NCBI GenBank assembly: GCA_002348705.1
Contig: DEAU01000030.1
Span: forward strand, 39,036 to 103,035
Direction: 5' to 3'
Length of the DNA: 64,000 nucleotides
DNA from: Candidatus Neomicrothrix sp. UBA2974
Lineage (GTDB): Bacteria > Actinomycetota > Acidimicrobiia > Acidimicrobiales > MedAcidi-G1
Part shown: positions 8,745-17,679 of the stretch, piece by piece
Numbering within the stretch: the stretch's first letter is position 1
Layout: every line of letters starts with the position of its first letter
Program-made: the position numbers and the translations under genes
The notes under the pieces: generated by a model
What the model was told of the DNA's origin: nothing
What the model saw: the letters and a program-made list of their open reading frames with translations, nothing else
Database searches by the model: none

Positions 8745-10018
8745 AGGGACGACCCCGGCCTTTCGTTGTGTCCTGCTGAGCGACGGGTCCTCAGGCCAAT
8801 GGCCAGCGACAGCAGGATTCCGATCAGGACGCCCTGCTCAACCCGGGGCGAAAGGGCAAGTGTGGCGGCAAAGGTAACCCAAGCAACGAAAGCGTCCGCC
8901 GATGACCGGCGAACCATGCCGACAAGAGCGACGGGGCGGACTAAGCCGACCACTGCGGCGAAAACCACGCCTCCCAGCGTCGCTTGAGGTAGAGCTTCTA
9001 GGACGTCGGCAAAGGGCAGAAAGGCGAGGACCGTGACACCGGTGACCAGACCGGACCACCGTGTACGGGCTCCCGCCAGACGGTTCAGCGATGAGCGGCT
9101 GAAAGAGCCACCTACCGGGAAGGCGCCCGACACGGCAGCGGCAAGATTGGCTATCCCCTGGCTGACGAACTCTCGATTCGCGCTCCATCGCTGGCGGTCT
9201 ACCTCAGCGAAAACACGGGCGATGGAAGCTGGTTCGGCGTAGCCCACCAAGGCGATGAGGATGCCTCCCACCAAGAGAGAGCCGGTTGAACCCCACGGCA
9301 GGTCGAGCGACAGCCTCGGGAGGCCGGTCGCGAAATCTCCGACCACCGGACCGTCGTAGTCGCTGATTCGGCTAACCACCACCCCGCCTGCTACAGCCAC
9401 CAACGCTCCTGGGAACAGACGGTGAATGACTCTGCGACCCACCAGAACTAGTAGGGCGGTGATGGTGGCTATGGCGACGGAGGTGGCCTCCCATTGGTCG
9501 AAGTGGCCTAGCGCCCAACTGGCCCGCGACAGGACCCGGCCATCGGGTGCGATGACTCCCAGTGCTTTGGGTAGTTGCGAGGCCAGGATGAGCAGCGCGG
9601 CAGCTGACGTGAATCCGGTAACCACAGGGTCACGCATTAGGTATGTGACTGAACCGAGGCGCAGTGCGCCTAACAGCAGGCGTGTCACCCCGACGACGAG
9701 GGCCAATAGCGCCGCTAAGCCGATGTATTCGGGTGAGCCAGCGGACGCCATACCGGACAGGGCTCCTAGCGTCAGCAGGCTGGTTAGTGCCACTGGCCCG
9801 GTTTGGAGGTAGGGAGACGAGGAGAAGAAAGCGGCAAGTATCGGAGGTAGAGCGGAGGCGAAGAGGCCGAGGTGCGGAGGAAGGCCAGCCAACTCGGCGT
9901 AGGCCATCGACTGTGGAATCAGCACCATGGCGACACTCAGCCCAGCCAGTAGATCGACCACCTCGGGTCGGGTCGGTGGCGCAGTGAGCCTGTCGGGACC
10001 CGGTGCGGAGTCTGCCAC
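8741..10018 (-). CDS. SulP family anion transporter lacking the STAS domain
   Basis: Residues 20-410 carry the SulP core: MVLIPQSMAYAELAGLPP in helix 1, a QTGPVALTSLLT helix and a GAFPVGGSFSRSS loop. At 425 residues it ends right after the last membrane segment, whereas most SulP proteins are 500-560 with a cytosolic STAS domain. Sulfate, bicarbonate or related anions are the usual cargo. Convergent with the arylsulfatase segment, which would release sulfate; the functional link is inference. GTG start at 10018. Confidence 0.88.
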   Translation of the reverse strand: MADSAPGPDRLTAPPTRPEVVDLLAGLSVAMVLIPQSMAYAELAGLPPHLGLFASALPPILAAFFSSSPYLQTGPVALTSLLTLGALSGMASAGSPEYIGLAALLALVVGVTRLLLGALRLGSVTYLMRDPVVTGFTSAAALLILASQLPKALGVIAPDGRVLSRASWALGHFDQWEATSVAIATITALLVLVGRRVIHRLFPGALVAVAGGVVVSRISDYDGPVVGDFATGLPRLSLDLPWGSTGSLLVGGILIALVGYAEPASIARVFAEVDRQRWSANREFVSQGIANLAAAVSGAFPVGGSFSRSSLNRLAGARTRWSGLVTGVTVLAFLPFADVLEALPQATLGGVVFAAVVGLVRPVALVGMVRRSSADAFVAWVTFAATLALSPRVEQGVLIGILLSLAIGLRTRRSAGHNERPGSSL

Positions 10019-10075
10019 GATGGCACCCTAGGGGCCGCTGGGGGACCTACCCCGTTTGGTCAGTACCGTCCGGCG

Positions 10076-10972
10076 ATGGAAGGCGCGGCCGAGGACGGAG
10101 AGATCGCCGGATTTCCGGAATTGACCGGTGCACGGCTACCGGCTGACACGGCGCGTAGCGAGCTTCCCACCGACGGAGTTCCCATCCGACTGGCGGCCAC
10201 CGTGATGCTTGTTGATGATCGTCCAGACCTCCACGTGCTGGCGCTTCGTCGGACCGATGCGTCAACCTTCGTGGCTGGGCACACCCTGTTCCCGGGTGGA
10301 GCAGTGGACGATGGCGATCTCGACCGCCGATGGGTTGACCTCGTCGTCACCCCAAAGGTCGAACCACCAGCGCTCGTCGATCCGTTAGCCCTGCGACTGG
10401 CTGCAGTGCGCGAGACCATCGAGGAGGTGGGTATCGCCCTAGGGGTCGAGAGGGGCGATAGGTCCGATGAGTTGGTCGCACGGAGGATCGACTTGGAGAC
10501 CAACCGGGTCACACTTCTCGACTTGGCGACCGCCTCCATAGCTGGTGGTGGTCCCAAGTTCGATCTGTCGGTGCTGTATCCGGTGGCCCGATGGGTGACC
10601 CCGATGGCGGAAACCAAGCGCTACGACACAGCATTTTTCTTGGCTCTATGCCCGTCTGGAGTTGAACCGGTGGTTGACGGACGGGAGGCGGTGCATGCCG
10701 AGTGGTGCCGTCCGGCCGATGCGCTGGCCCGCTGGGAAGCCGGCGAATTGACTATGGTCAGTCCGACCGTTTCCATGTTCCAGTGCCTTGCGACCTATTC
10801 CACGGCTACCGAAGTCTTGGCCGCAGCGGTCAAACCGGGTCAAGCCCGACAGGCCAGTGTGCTTGATGAAACCAGCGACTTAGTCCGATTCGAAGGCGAC
10901 GTCGACTTCGAAGGACCCGGTAGGAGGTTGACGCTCGGCTGGGTGTGGCTGGAGTCAGGGTCCGTAGCCTGA
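10076..10972 (+). CDS. NUDIX hydrolase with a split Nudix box
   Basis: A Nudix fold near residues 35-240. The Nudix box is interrupted: FPGGAVDDGD (72-81) is separated from RETIEEVGI (112-120) by roughly 20 extra residues. That layout is known from NUDT19/CoA-diphosphatase-like members, so a nucleoside-diphosphate conjugate such as an acyl-CoA may be the substrate. ATG start at 10076, 57 nt from the divergent SulP start. The next gene begins 4 nt after its stop. Confidence 0.87.
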   Translation: MEGAAEDGEIAGFPELTGARLPADTARSELPTDGVPIRLAATVMLVDDRPDLHVLALRRTDASTFVAGHTLFPGGAVDDGDLDRRWVDLVVTPKVEPPALVDPLALRLAAVRETIEEVGIALGVERGDRSDELVARRIDLETNRVTLLDLATASIAGGGPKFDLSVLYPVARWVTPMAETKRYDTAFFLALCPSGVEPVVDGREAVHAEWCRPADALARWEAGELTMVSPTVSMFQCLATYSTATEVLAAAVKPGQARQASVLDETSDLVRFEGDVDFEGPGRRLTLGWVWLESGSVA

Positions 10973-10976
10973 GGGA

Positions 10977-11483
10977 ATGGCCGCACCAAAGTACGTTCCG
11001 CAGGCCGCCGTTCGGGCCACCGACCGCGCATATGTCTCGCCTCGTCGCCGACTTGGCTCGTGGCACGCTGACCGGCCGGGTGAGGTGGTCGAGGCTGGCG
11101 GTCAGCCCAGTGGCGACCGCTTGGGTAGCCAGGGGCCCGATCAGGGCTATGCCTTTCACCTAGCCCGCGGCTTCAAACCCCGACTCCATCTCGGCGAGAG
11201 CGAGCACATGGCCGATGTGGTCGCGGGTTGCGTCGGGGTGGCTCTCAAGCGGGCTGCCCTTTTCGGTAGAGCGCCTGCGGCGGCCGACCTTGAGGTCGCC
11301 TTCGGGATTTTCGGCTTTCTCAACGAGCCGCCGAGCGGCGAGCGTCTCGCCGAGCGTCGGCGACTATTTGCTGGGGTGGCGCATCATCACCATTACGCCG
11401 AGTTGCGCCGCATTGCCGATCAGGTACCCGATGGTCTGCTGTCGTCGGGGGCGAATACGGCTACTGATGTCGCCGCCTTCTGA
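10977..11483 (+). CDS. Conserved hypothetical protein
   Basis: A 168-residue soluble protein with no signal or membrane segment and no motif that I can link to a function. The N-terminus (AAPKYVP, SPRR, GSWHADRPGE, GPDQGYAFHLA) has the look of a conserved actinobacterial family. A FGRAPAAADLEVAFGIFGF stretch and an HHHH run near residue 140 follow. It starts 4 nt after the Nudix gene and overlaps the next gene by 17 nt, so the three are probably one transcript. Confidence 0.65.
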   Translation: MAAPKYVPQAAVRATDRAYVSPRRRLGSWHADRPGEVVEAGGQPSGDRLGSQGPDQGYAFHLARGFKPRLHLGESEHMADVVAGCVGVALKRAALFGRAPAAADLEVAFGIFGFLNEPPSGERLAERRRLFAGVAHHHHYAELRRIADQVPDGLLSSGANTATDVAAF

Positions 11484-12156
11484 CTCCGCGGCGCCGAGAC
11501 CTGTCCGGCCTGACCGCAGCCGGGTTCTCGACTCGGTGCTGCCTATCGTTCTCTTTTTAGTTCTCGAATGGATCTGGGGCTTGGCAGCGGGCGTGGTTGG
11601 TGCGACAGCTTGGAGCGTTAAGGCAGCGGTTGGTCGTCGCCGACGTGGAGAGGAGGTCGGCCGGTTCCTTCCATTGCTCGTTTCCTACCTGGTAGTCCGG
11701 GCGGCTATCGGAATAGCGACGGACTCCGAAGCGGTCTTCTTCGGGATCGGCATCGGCACCAAGGCTTGTATCGGCGCAGCGCTAATCGGCACAGTGGTGT
11801 TCGGCCGGCCTTGGCTGGCCCGGTATGCCCACCTTGTCGTACCGTTCGGCTCTGAGACCCGGGCTCACCCACGGTTTGTTCGGGTCATGGGTCAACTCAC
11901 GGTGGCTGTTGGCTGCTGGCAGTTTCTGACCTCGGCATGGGACATTTGGCTTTTCAACTGGACTTCGTCGGCTAGGGGCTATGTGCTTATCCGATTCCTG
12001 GTCGGCTGGCCTGCCAGCACTCTGGCCACGTTGGTTGCCTTCGTCTGGGTTGACCGGGCGCTGCGACCGGTGCCTACTTTCACTGGAATCCTTGATCTCC
12101 TGGTGCCGCCCGATAACGAGTCCGGTGGAGCGAAAGAGGGACGGGACAACGCCTGA
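11467..12156 (+). CDS. Multi-pass membrane protein (VC0807/septation-protein-A-like)
   Basis: A 229-residue protein with five to six hydrophobic helices: around 22-50, 65-85, 90-115, 140-160 and 175-200. It ends in a short charged tail. The VLEWIWGLAAGVVGAT and WLFNWTSSARGYVLIRFLVGWP blocks resemble the VC0807 / intracellular-septation-A-like group, which has no firm function. ATG 11467 was chosen because in-frame sequence upstream is Arg-rich shadow of the preceding gene; the overlap with that gene is 17 nt. Confidence 0.65.
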   Translation: MSPPSDSAAPRPVRPDRSRVLDSVLPIVLFLVLEWIWGLAAGVVGATAWSVKAAVGRRRRGEEVGRFLPLLVSYLVVRAAIGIATDSEAVFFGIGIGTKACIGAALIGTVVFGRPWLARYAHLVVPFGSETRAHPRFVRVMGQLTVAVGCWQFLTSAWDIWLFNWTSSARGYVLIRFLVGWPASTLATLVAFVWVDRALRPVPTFTGILDLLVPPDNESGGAKEGRDNA

Positions 12157-12198
12157 TTCCCAGTCCAACGGTTTGGCTCAGACCCGAATGGTCGTATG

Positions 12199-13482
12199 TC
12201 AGACAGGGATCAGCTCTAGGTGAGCCTCTCGGAGGCCGTAGACGAATGAGTTGGGCATCTCGACTGGTTCGATCCCGGCGACCGGCCGTATGTCAGCTAC
12301 GCGGGCCACCATTTCCTCAAAGAACGAACGGATCTCCAGGCGGGCCAGCGCCGCGCCTAGACAGAAGTGGGTGCCGAATCCGAAGGAAAGATGGTGGTTC
12401 GGTGCACGGGTTATATCGAACACCTCAGGATCGTCGAAGTGGGCCGGGTCCCGGTTGGCCGACGAGTACATGAGCACCAGTTGATCGCCCGCCCGAACCG
12501 CCCGGCCGTGGATCTCCACGTCAACTGCCGCCACCCGGCACATGTTGTGGATGGGGGTGACCCAGCGGATGAACTCCTCTACGGCTGTGGGCATGTCCGC
12601 GCCATCGCGCAGGAGTGCCCATTGGTCGGGTCGGTGGGCCAGTTCGACCAGCGTGCGAGCGATCACCGTTCGAGTCGTCTCCGCACCGCCGTCTAGTAGG
12701 AGCAGGCAGTCCGAGATGATCTCGTCCAGGCCGAAGGCGTGACCACCCATGGCCTCAGGGCCGTCATGTGCACGATTGATCCACACAGACATGACGTCGT
12801 CCATCGGGCAGCCGTCGAGCACGGAGGGTTTCTTGGACTCGTACAACTCAGCGCAAGCGCCGGCGAACTCCATCGCGGCGACGATGCCGGCCTCGTCGTG
12901 GTATCGGGGGCCACCGCCTAGGGCGATAGTCCTTTCCGACCACTCTTGGAGGCGTGGCCACATCGTGGCCCCGAAACCGAGAAGCAGGCCGATCATCTGG
13001 GCCGGTAGAGGCGCTGCCAGGCGGGACACGACCTCGACAGAACATATGCCGTCGGGGTCCGGTTCCTTCAGCGCCTCGTCGAAGAGTGAGGTGACGGTGT
13101 CACGGACATGGTCCTCCCAGCGACTGACCGCCCGTGGGGTGAAGCGTCGGGCTACCACGTTGCGTCGCAAAATGTGGTGGGGGTCGTCAAGGCCGATAAT
13201 GGACCGGTCGGCGGGAATGTTGGGGCGGTAACCCCGTCCGGTCCTCGGTGGGAGCGGAGGACCGCCGGATGGGCAACCTGAGTTCACGAAGGTCGCTTTG
13301 TCTTTCTCGATGGCTACCACGTCGTCGTAGCGCGACACCCCCCACAGTTCGTTCACCTCGTCCCAGTGCAAGGGATCTTCATCGCGCAGACGAGCGTAGG
13401 TTCGGTAGGGGTCTGAGACGTAGAAGTCGCCGTCCAGCAGGTCGAGGCTTGACAGAGGCCCGTTGCGTTGGTCGGCTGACAT
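12199..13482 (-). CDS. Cytochrome P450
   Basis: A 427-residue soluble bacterial P450. The I-helix motif GGAETT is at 265-270 (Glu in place of the usual Asp), the K-helix E303-x-x-R306 follows, and the heme loop FGFGTHFCLG (367-376) has proximal ligand Cys374. The start at 13482 (MSADQRNG) gives the typical bacterial length; upstream in-frame sequence looks non-coding. No ferredoxin or reductase gene lies beside it. It diverges from the zinc dehydrogenase gene with 84 nt between starts. Substrate unknown; actinobacterial relatives often act on sterols or terpenes. Confidence 0.93.
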   Translation of the reverse strand: MSADQRNGPLSSLDLLDGDFYVSDPYRTYARLRDEDPLHWDEVNELWGVSRYDDVVAIEKDKATFVNSGCPSGGPPLPPRTGRGYRPNIPADRSIIGLDDPHHILRRNVVARRFTPRAVSRWEDHVRDTVTSLFDEALKEPDPDGICSVEVVSRLAAPLPAQMIGLLLGFGATMWPRLQEWSERTIALGGGPRYHDEAGIVAAMEFAGACAELYESKKPSVLDGCPMDDVMSVWINRAHDGPEAMGGHAFGLDEIISDCLLLLDGGAETTRTVIARTLVELAHRPDQWALLRDGADMPTAVEEFIRWVTPIHNMCRVAAVDVEIHGRAVRAGDQLVLMYSSANRDPAHFDDPEVFDITRAPNHHLSFGFGTHFCLGAALARLEIRSFFEEMVARVADIRPVAGIEPVEMPNSFVYGLREAHLELIPV

Positions 13483-13566
13483 GGTCGGATCGTACGGTCG
13501 GCGGATCGGCCGTCTCCTAGTGGGCGGCTTGGCCCACCGGGTTCGGTAAACGAGGAGGCTGACTAC

Positions 13567-14556
13567 GTGCGAGCAGTGAGGACAGTCGACGGGGCATTTA
13601 CCGTCGTGGAGGTACCCGATCCCGAGGGTGGAGGTGTACTTGTCGATGTGGCGGCGGCCGGGATCTGCGGCTCGGACCTCCACATGGCTGATTTCGGCCT
13701 GCCTACGACAGTGGGGCACGAAGTTGCTGGCCGAACCCGCGACGGCATGTCGGTGGCTGTTCGACCAACTTTGACCTGCGGAATCTGCGATCGGTGTCTA
13801 GTCGGCGAGGTCCAGCAATGCCGCAGTCTGTCCCTCTACGGGTTGGCTGTCGACGGAGGTATGGCAGACCGGATTCTTGTGGACCCTTCATGTGTCTTGC
13901 CGCTACCGGAAGGATTGGCGGAGTCCGACGCCTTTCTGGTCGAGCCAGTGGCAGTGTCGGTTCATGCCGTGTCTACCGCTGGCGTCGAGGCGGGACACAG
14001 GGTGTTGGTGGTGGGTGGTGGAACTATCGGTCTGACAGCGGTGGCTGTAGCACGTGAAGCTGGCGCCGATGTTGACCTGTCGGCCCGTCACGATCACCAG
14101 CGGACGGCCGGTGAGCGCTTGGGGGCTGGCATCGAGGTATCGGGCGAGTACGACGTCGTGGTGGAGGCAGTGGGGGCCGAATCGGCGCTGACTATGGCCA
14201 TCGACCATGCCCGGCCCGGCGCGACCGTATCTATGCCCGGTATCTACTGGGAGGGACTGAAGATCCCGAACGCAGTGGCAATGTTCCTCAAGGAACTCCG
14301 CCTCGTGCCTTCTTCGATGTATGGCTGCGCCCGTGGATTGCACCGTCACGGAGGGGTGGAGACCCCCAACGCAGGGGTTATCGAGAAGGACGATCCGGCT
14401 GGCGAACTACTGGTAGCAGCCCAACTGCTGGTCGATGTCCCTGATCTAGCCGAAGTGCTGGTCACCCACCGTTTTGGCCTCGACGAGGCTAGCGAGGCTT
14501 TTCGGGTCGCCGCCGACCGCTCGGCCGGTGCCATCAAGGTAGTGCTGGAGCCCTAG
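13567..14556 (+). CDS. Zinc-dependent alcohol dehydrogenase (MDR family)
   Basis: Medium-chain dehydrogenase/reductase of 329 residues. The catalytic-zinc segment is CGSDLH (34-39) with HE at 51-52. The structural zinc site is Cys71, Cys74, Cys77 and Cys85, and a Rossmann GGGTIG is at 151-156. The protein is slightly short in the coenzyme-domain beta-alpha units. Overall layout resembles threonine/sorbitol-dehydrogenase-type members. GTG start; no strong ribosome site. Its stop codon lies against a strong inverted repeat. Confidence 0.87.
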   Translation: MRAVRTVDGAFTVVEVPDPEGGGVLVDVAAAGICGSDLHMADFGLPTTVGHEVAGRTRDGMSVAVRPTLTCGICDRCLVGEVQQCRSLSLYGLAVDGGMADRILVDPSCVLPLPEGLAESDAFLVEPVAVSVHAVSTAGVEAGHRVLVVGGGTIGLTAVAVAREAGADVDLSARHDHQRTAGERLGAGIEVSGEYDVVVEAVGAESALTMAIDHARPGATVSMPGIYWEGLKIPNAVAMFLKELRLVPSSMYGCARGLHRHGGVETPNAGVIEKDDPAGELLVAAQLLVDVPDLAEVLVTHRFGLDEASEAFRVAADRSAGAIKVVLEP

Positions 14557-14582
14557 GAGGGGGGACCGGCGGTCCCCCCTCC
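14556..14582. terminator. Bidirectional terminator, 12-bp perfect stem
   Basis: GGAGGGGGGACC and GGTCCCCCCTCC form a perfect 12-bp stem with a 3-nt loop between two convergent genes. It starts at the last base of the dehydrogenase stop codon. There is no T-run, so termination may rely on the GC stem alone. Confidence 0.7.
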
Positions 14583-14592
14583 GGGCCGATAG

Positions 14593-15189
14593 TCAGGCCA
14601 GGTCCAAGAGAGGAAGCGGGAATCGGCTGTCGCTGGCGAACAGTTCTCGGACCATTGGCTCGAATTCTTCCAGCGGCAAAGAGTCGTGGTTCCGCTCGAA
14701 GCAGTTCTGGTCGTACTCGGCACAGAATGCCGCGCAGTCGTCGAACCACTCGTGTTCGCGGAAAGACTCGCGTGCGTCCCGATCGGCTCCGAGGTGATGG
14801 AAGTAGTAGTACCCCTGAAAAAGGCCGTGGTGCCGAATGATCCAGTGTGTGCGGTCGGAGACGTAGGGCCGGAGGATGTCTGCGGCTACCGCACTGTGGT
14901 TCTCCGGAGCGATCGGGTCACCCACGTCGTGCAGGAGAGCGGCTACCACCATCTCGTTGCTCTCGTCGTTGCGCAGCGCCCGCGTCGCGCTTTGCAGGCT
15001 GTGCTCGAAGCGGTCCACTGGGTAGCCCAGCAACGGGCCCGCCATGGCCTTCAGGGTCCCGAGTATGTGGTCGGCAAGGTGGTTGGCCTTGTGAGCGGCT
15101 AACTCCCTGCCGAGGATCTCGTAGTCCTCAACGGTCCCGTCCACCATGTGTTCGAAGCCCACTGTCTCCATGGCTATGCAGTCTGGCAT
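14593..15189 (-). CDS. HD-domain protein (PhnZ/TmpB-like COG4341 type)
   Basis: A 198-residue HD-superfamily protein. Candidate ligands are H62 (FEHSLQSA), the HD pair in ALLHDVGD (about 87-88), a following His in ENHSAVAADILRP, the HH of IIRHHGLFQ, and a distal Asp in AEYDQNC. The spacing resembles the group that contains diiron oxygenases PhnZ and TmpB, which cleave carbon-phosphorus bonds, more than classical nucleotide phosphohydrolases. No other phosphonate gene is nearby, so the substrate is open. The start ATG is at 15189. Confidence 0.72.
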   Translation of the reverse strand: MPDCIAMETVGFEHMVDGTVEDYEILGRELAAHKANHLADHILGTLKAMAGPLLGYPVDRFEHSLQSATRALRNDESNEMVVAALLHDVGDPIAPENHSAVAADILRPYVSDRTHWIIRHHGLFQGYYYFHHLGADRDARESFREHEWFDDCAAFCAEYDQNCFERNHDSLPLEEFEPMVRELFASDSRFPLPLLDLA

Positions 15190-15257
15190 CTACCTGTCCC
15201 CGGCGACAGGCTTCGGAGTGCCTCCGGATGGGGTTCTTCTGAAAATGAGGTTGGCGA

Positions 15258-16232
15258 ATGGGGGTGGCTAGCCTCGCCCAAGTGTCGGAGTCTCCCTCAG
15301 TGATCGTTGACGGCCTTTGCCGTTCGTACGGCAGCGTGAAGGCCGTCGACGACCTGTCGTTTCGGGTCTGGCCGGGTGAAGTATTCGCTCTCCTCGGTCC
15401 TAATGGGGCGGGCAAGTCGACCACTGTGGAAATTCTGGAAGGGCATCGCAGTCGCGACGCTGGAGAAGTACGGGTGCTGGGTCACGATCCGGCTCGGGCC
15501 TCGAGTGCGTTTCGAGATCGGATCGGGATCGTGCTCCAAGAGGTCGGTATCGAACGAGAGTTGACAGTTTGTGAGATTCTCAGGCACTACGGCGCCTGCT
15601 ACTCGCGTCGTCGTCCAGTCGACGAAGTGCTGGAACTGGTCGGCCTGACTGGGCTAGGGAATCAGCGGACACATCGTCTTTCCGGTGGTCAGAAGCGGCG
15701 CGTCGATCTGGCCCTGAGCCTGATTGGAGATCCTGACCTTTTGTTTCTCGACGAGCCGACCACTGGCTTCGACCCTTCGGCCCGACGTCAGGCGTGGGAG
15801 ATGGTCGACAGGCTCAGGTCGCTGGGAGCCACCGTTGTACTAACCAGCCATTACATGGACGAGGTTCAGGCCTTGGCCGATCGGGTGCTGGTAATTGCAG
15901 GTGGACGAACCGTGGCCGAGGGAACACCGGACGAACTAAGGGGCGCTATGGACGCCGAAACGGTGGTCCGAACACGCTTCCCAATCGGAGCTGACGGCAC
16001 CGTCGATGAACTGCTAGGGAGCCTTTCTGGCCGGGCCACGGTGCGTGACGGCTGGTTGGAGGTGCGGACCAAGGAGGCGACTGCGGATCTCCACCGGTTG
16101 ACCGGCTGGGCGGCTGGGCGTGGCATGGAACTTGAGGGGCTGGAGGTGGCCAGACCCACGTTGGAGGACGTCTACCTAGACCTAGTGGGCGGCGATGCCA
16201 CCACCGTTCGGGGAGGGCCTATCGATGCCTGA
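15258..16232 (+). CDS. ABC transporter ATP-binding protein (DrrA-type)
   Basis: A 324-residue nucleotide-binding subunit. Walker A GPNGAGKST is at 47-55, the signature LSGGQ at 141-145 and Walker B LLFLDE at 161-166, with the switch His in LTSHYMDE. About 80 C-terminal residues resemble the regulatory extension of drug-resistance ATPases such as DrrA. It couples to the permease gene by the overlap ATGCCTGA. Probably powers export of a hydrophobic compound. Confidence 0.92.
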   Translation: MGVASLAQVSESPSVIVDGLCRSYGSVKAVDDLSFRVWPGEVFALLGPNGAGKSTTVEILEGHRSRDAGEVRVLGHDPARASSAFRDRIGIVLQEVGIERELTVCEILRHYGACYSRRRPVDEVLELVGLTGLGNQRTHRLSGGQKRRVDLALSLIGDPDLLFLDEPTTGFDPSARRQAWEMVDRLRSLGATVVLTSHYMDEVQALADRVLVIAGGRTVAEGTPDELRGAMDAETVVRTRFPIGADGTVDELLGSLSGRATVRDGWLEVRTKEATADLHRLTGWAAGRGMELEGLEVARPTLEDVYLDLVGGDATTVRGGPIDA

Positions 16233-17064
16233 CCGACCGCCGCCTCAGATGGGCCTCCTGGTCCGGCAGATAGGCCACCAGAACCGGATCTTTCGTCGGG
16301 TGCCGATCGCCGCCTTTTTCACCCTGGCCTTCCCGCTGATGTTCATGTTCCTCTTTGCATCCATCTTTGACGATGTGGACATCGGCGGGGGTCGGGAAGT
16401 GGCCGCCGCTCAGTTCTACGCCCCGGGCCTCGCTGTCTTCACCGCGGCATCGGCTACCTACACCAACATCGGCATCTCCACGGCCATTGCCCGGGACGAG
16501 GGGGTGCTGCGACGAGTGAGAAGTACCCCGCTGCCCCGATGGGTCTACCTCGGGGGTGTAGTGGGCTCCGGAGTCTCAATTGCCGCGTTTGGCGCAGCGC
16601 TAATGCTGTCAGTCGGAATTGGCTTCTATGGAATCGAGGTCGAATCCGGCCGGATCCTGCCGGCAGCGGTGACCTTCGTGGTAGGGGTGGCTTCGTTCGC
16701 CATGCTGGGTTTGGCGCTGACCGCCGTTGCCCCGTCAGCCCAGGGCGCTCCGGCGCTGGCCCAAGCCACCATTCTCCCAGCGGCCTTCGTTTCCGATGTG
16801 TTCATGCCGCTTGGAGAAGATCCGGCTCGGTGGATGGTGCTTGTAGGCGACATCTTCCCTTTGAAGCCTTTCGTGCACTCTTTTTTCGCCCCGTTCGACC
16901 CGTTCCGTACCGGTTCGGCGTGGGAGCCGGAACACCTCCTCGTTATAGCTGCGTGGGGTGTGTTCGGTGCCGTAGTTGCTGCCTGGCGCTTCCGGTGGGA
17001 GCCGTCGGTTGGTTCGGGAGGCGTCCGCGGTCGTCGGTCTCGCCGGACTCAGTCGTCCCGCTGA
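16225..17064 (+). CDS. ABC-2 type permease (DrrB-like)
   Basis: A 279-residue integral membrane protein with six hydrophobic segments (around 30, 65, 115, 150, 190 and 245). It carries a typical ABC-2 core with a YAPGLAVFTAASATYTNIG segment and an EGVLRRVRSTPLP coupling loop. ATG 16225 overlaps the ATPase stop codon; an upstream ATG at 16195 is in frame but less likely. With the preceding ATPase it forms a two-gene exporter. The tail overlaps the convergent fbiD gene by 16 nt. Confidence 0.9.
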   Translation: MPDRPPPQMGLLVRQIGHQNRIFRRVPIAAFFTLAFPLMFMFLFASIFDDVDIGGGREVAAAQFYAPGLAVFTAASATYTNIGISTAIARDEGVLRRVRSTPLPRWVYLGGVVGSGVSIAAFGAALMLSVGIGFYGIEVESGRILPAAVTFVVGVASFAMLGLALTAVAPSAQGAPALAQATILPAAFVSDVFMPLGEDPARWMVLVGDIFPLKPFVHSFFAPFDPFRTGSAWEPEHLLVIAAWGVFGAVVAAWRFRWEPSVGSGGVRGRRSRRTQSSR

Positions 17065-17663
17065 GGCGCGGTTGTTGACCGAAAGGTCCCGTCCGCCAGA
17101 TCGATGCCCTGCAGGTCGTCGGGGCCATCCACGTCCCAGGCGAGGTCCGGGTCTCGGAGGGAGCGCCAGGGAAGGCCTAGTCGTTCAGCCATGGCTACAT
17201 GGGCGGCATATGAGCCTGGCCCATAGGCAAACCGGAATCCGGCGTTCGTTGGTACCACGATCACGGGCGTCCCGTCGAGATGCCGGTCGGGTACCAAGGT
17301 AATGCCTCGGGTTGAGGCGCAGTGGTCGAGTCGTCGCGCACGGGGGAGATCAGCGTGGGCCACGATTACGCGGTCGAAGCCTTCGGCACTCAGCATCGCC
17401 ACTCCGGCTTCGACCGCCCGGTTCAGCCCAGGTCTGTCGATGCGCAGCACATCTGCTCCCATCGAGCGGGCCCAGTCAGCCACTTGGTCGTCGTCGCATA
17501 CCACGGCCACTGGAAGCGGGGCCGCGGCCGTCACCACGTTGGTGGCCATTTGGCGGGCCAAGACGGCTCGTGCTCTGGGGTCGAGCGCCTCAGCGAGGCG
17601 TCCTTTGGCCGCGTCAAAGGCTTTCACTGGGATGAGCACACCGACCTTCTCAGGCATCGGCAC
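17049..17663 (-). CDS. fbiD: 2-phospho-L-lactate/phosphoenolpyruvate guanylyltransferase of F420 biosynthesis
   Basis: A CofC/FbiD-family nucleotidyltransferase of 204 residues. The N-terminus VLIPVKAFDAAKGRL is the family hallmark, with ARQMATNVVTA, VVCDDDQVADWA, a HADLPR acidic centre and a DVDGPDDL C-terminus. It activates phosphoenolpyruvate or phospholactate with GTP for F420 assembly. Its presence supports a working F420 pathway in this genome, relevant to the LLM oxidoreductases 22-42 kb downstream. Divergent from gpsA with 16 nt between starts, a frequent actinobacterial arrangement. The start may also be ATG at 17657. Confidence 0.87.
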   Translation of the reverse strand: MPMPEKVGVLIPVKAFDAAKGRLAEALDPRARAVLARQMATNVVTAAAPLPVAVVCDDDQVADWARSMGADVLRIDRPGLNRAVEAGVAMLSAEGFDRVIVAHADLPRARRLDHCASTRGITLVPDRHLDGTPVIVVPTNAGFRFAYGPGSYAAHVAMAERLGLPWRSLRDPDLAWDVDGPDDLQGIDLADGTFRSTTAPQRDD

Positions 17664-17679
17664 ACCCTAGGGTGACGTT

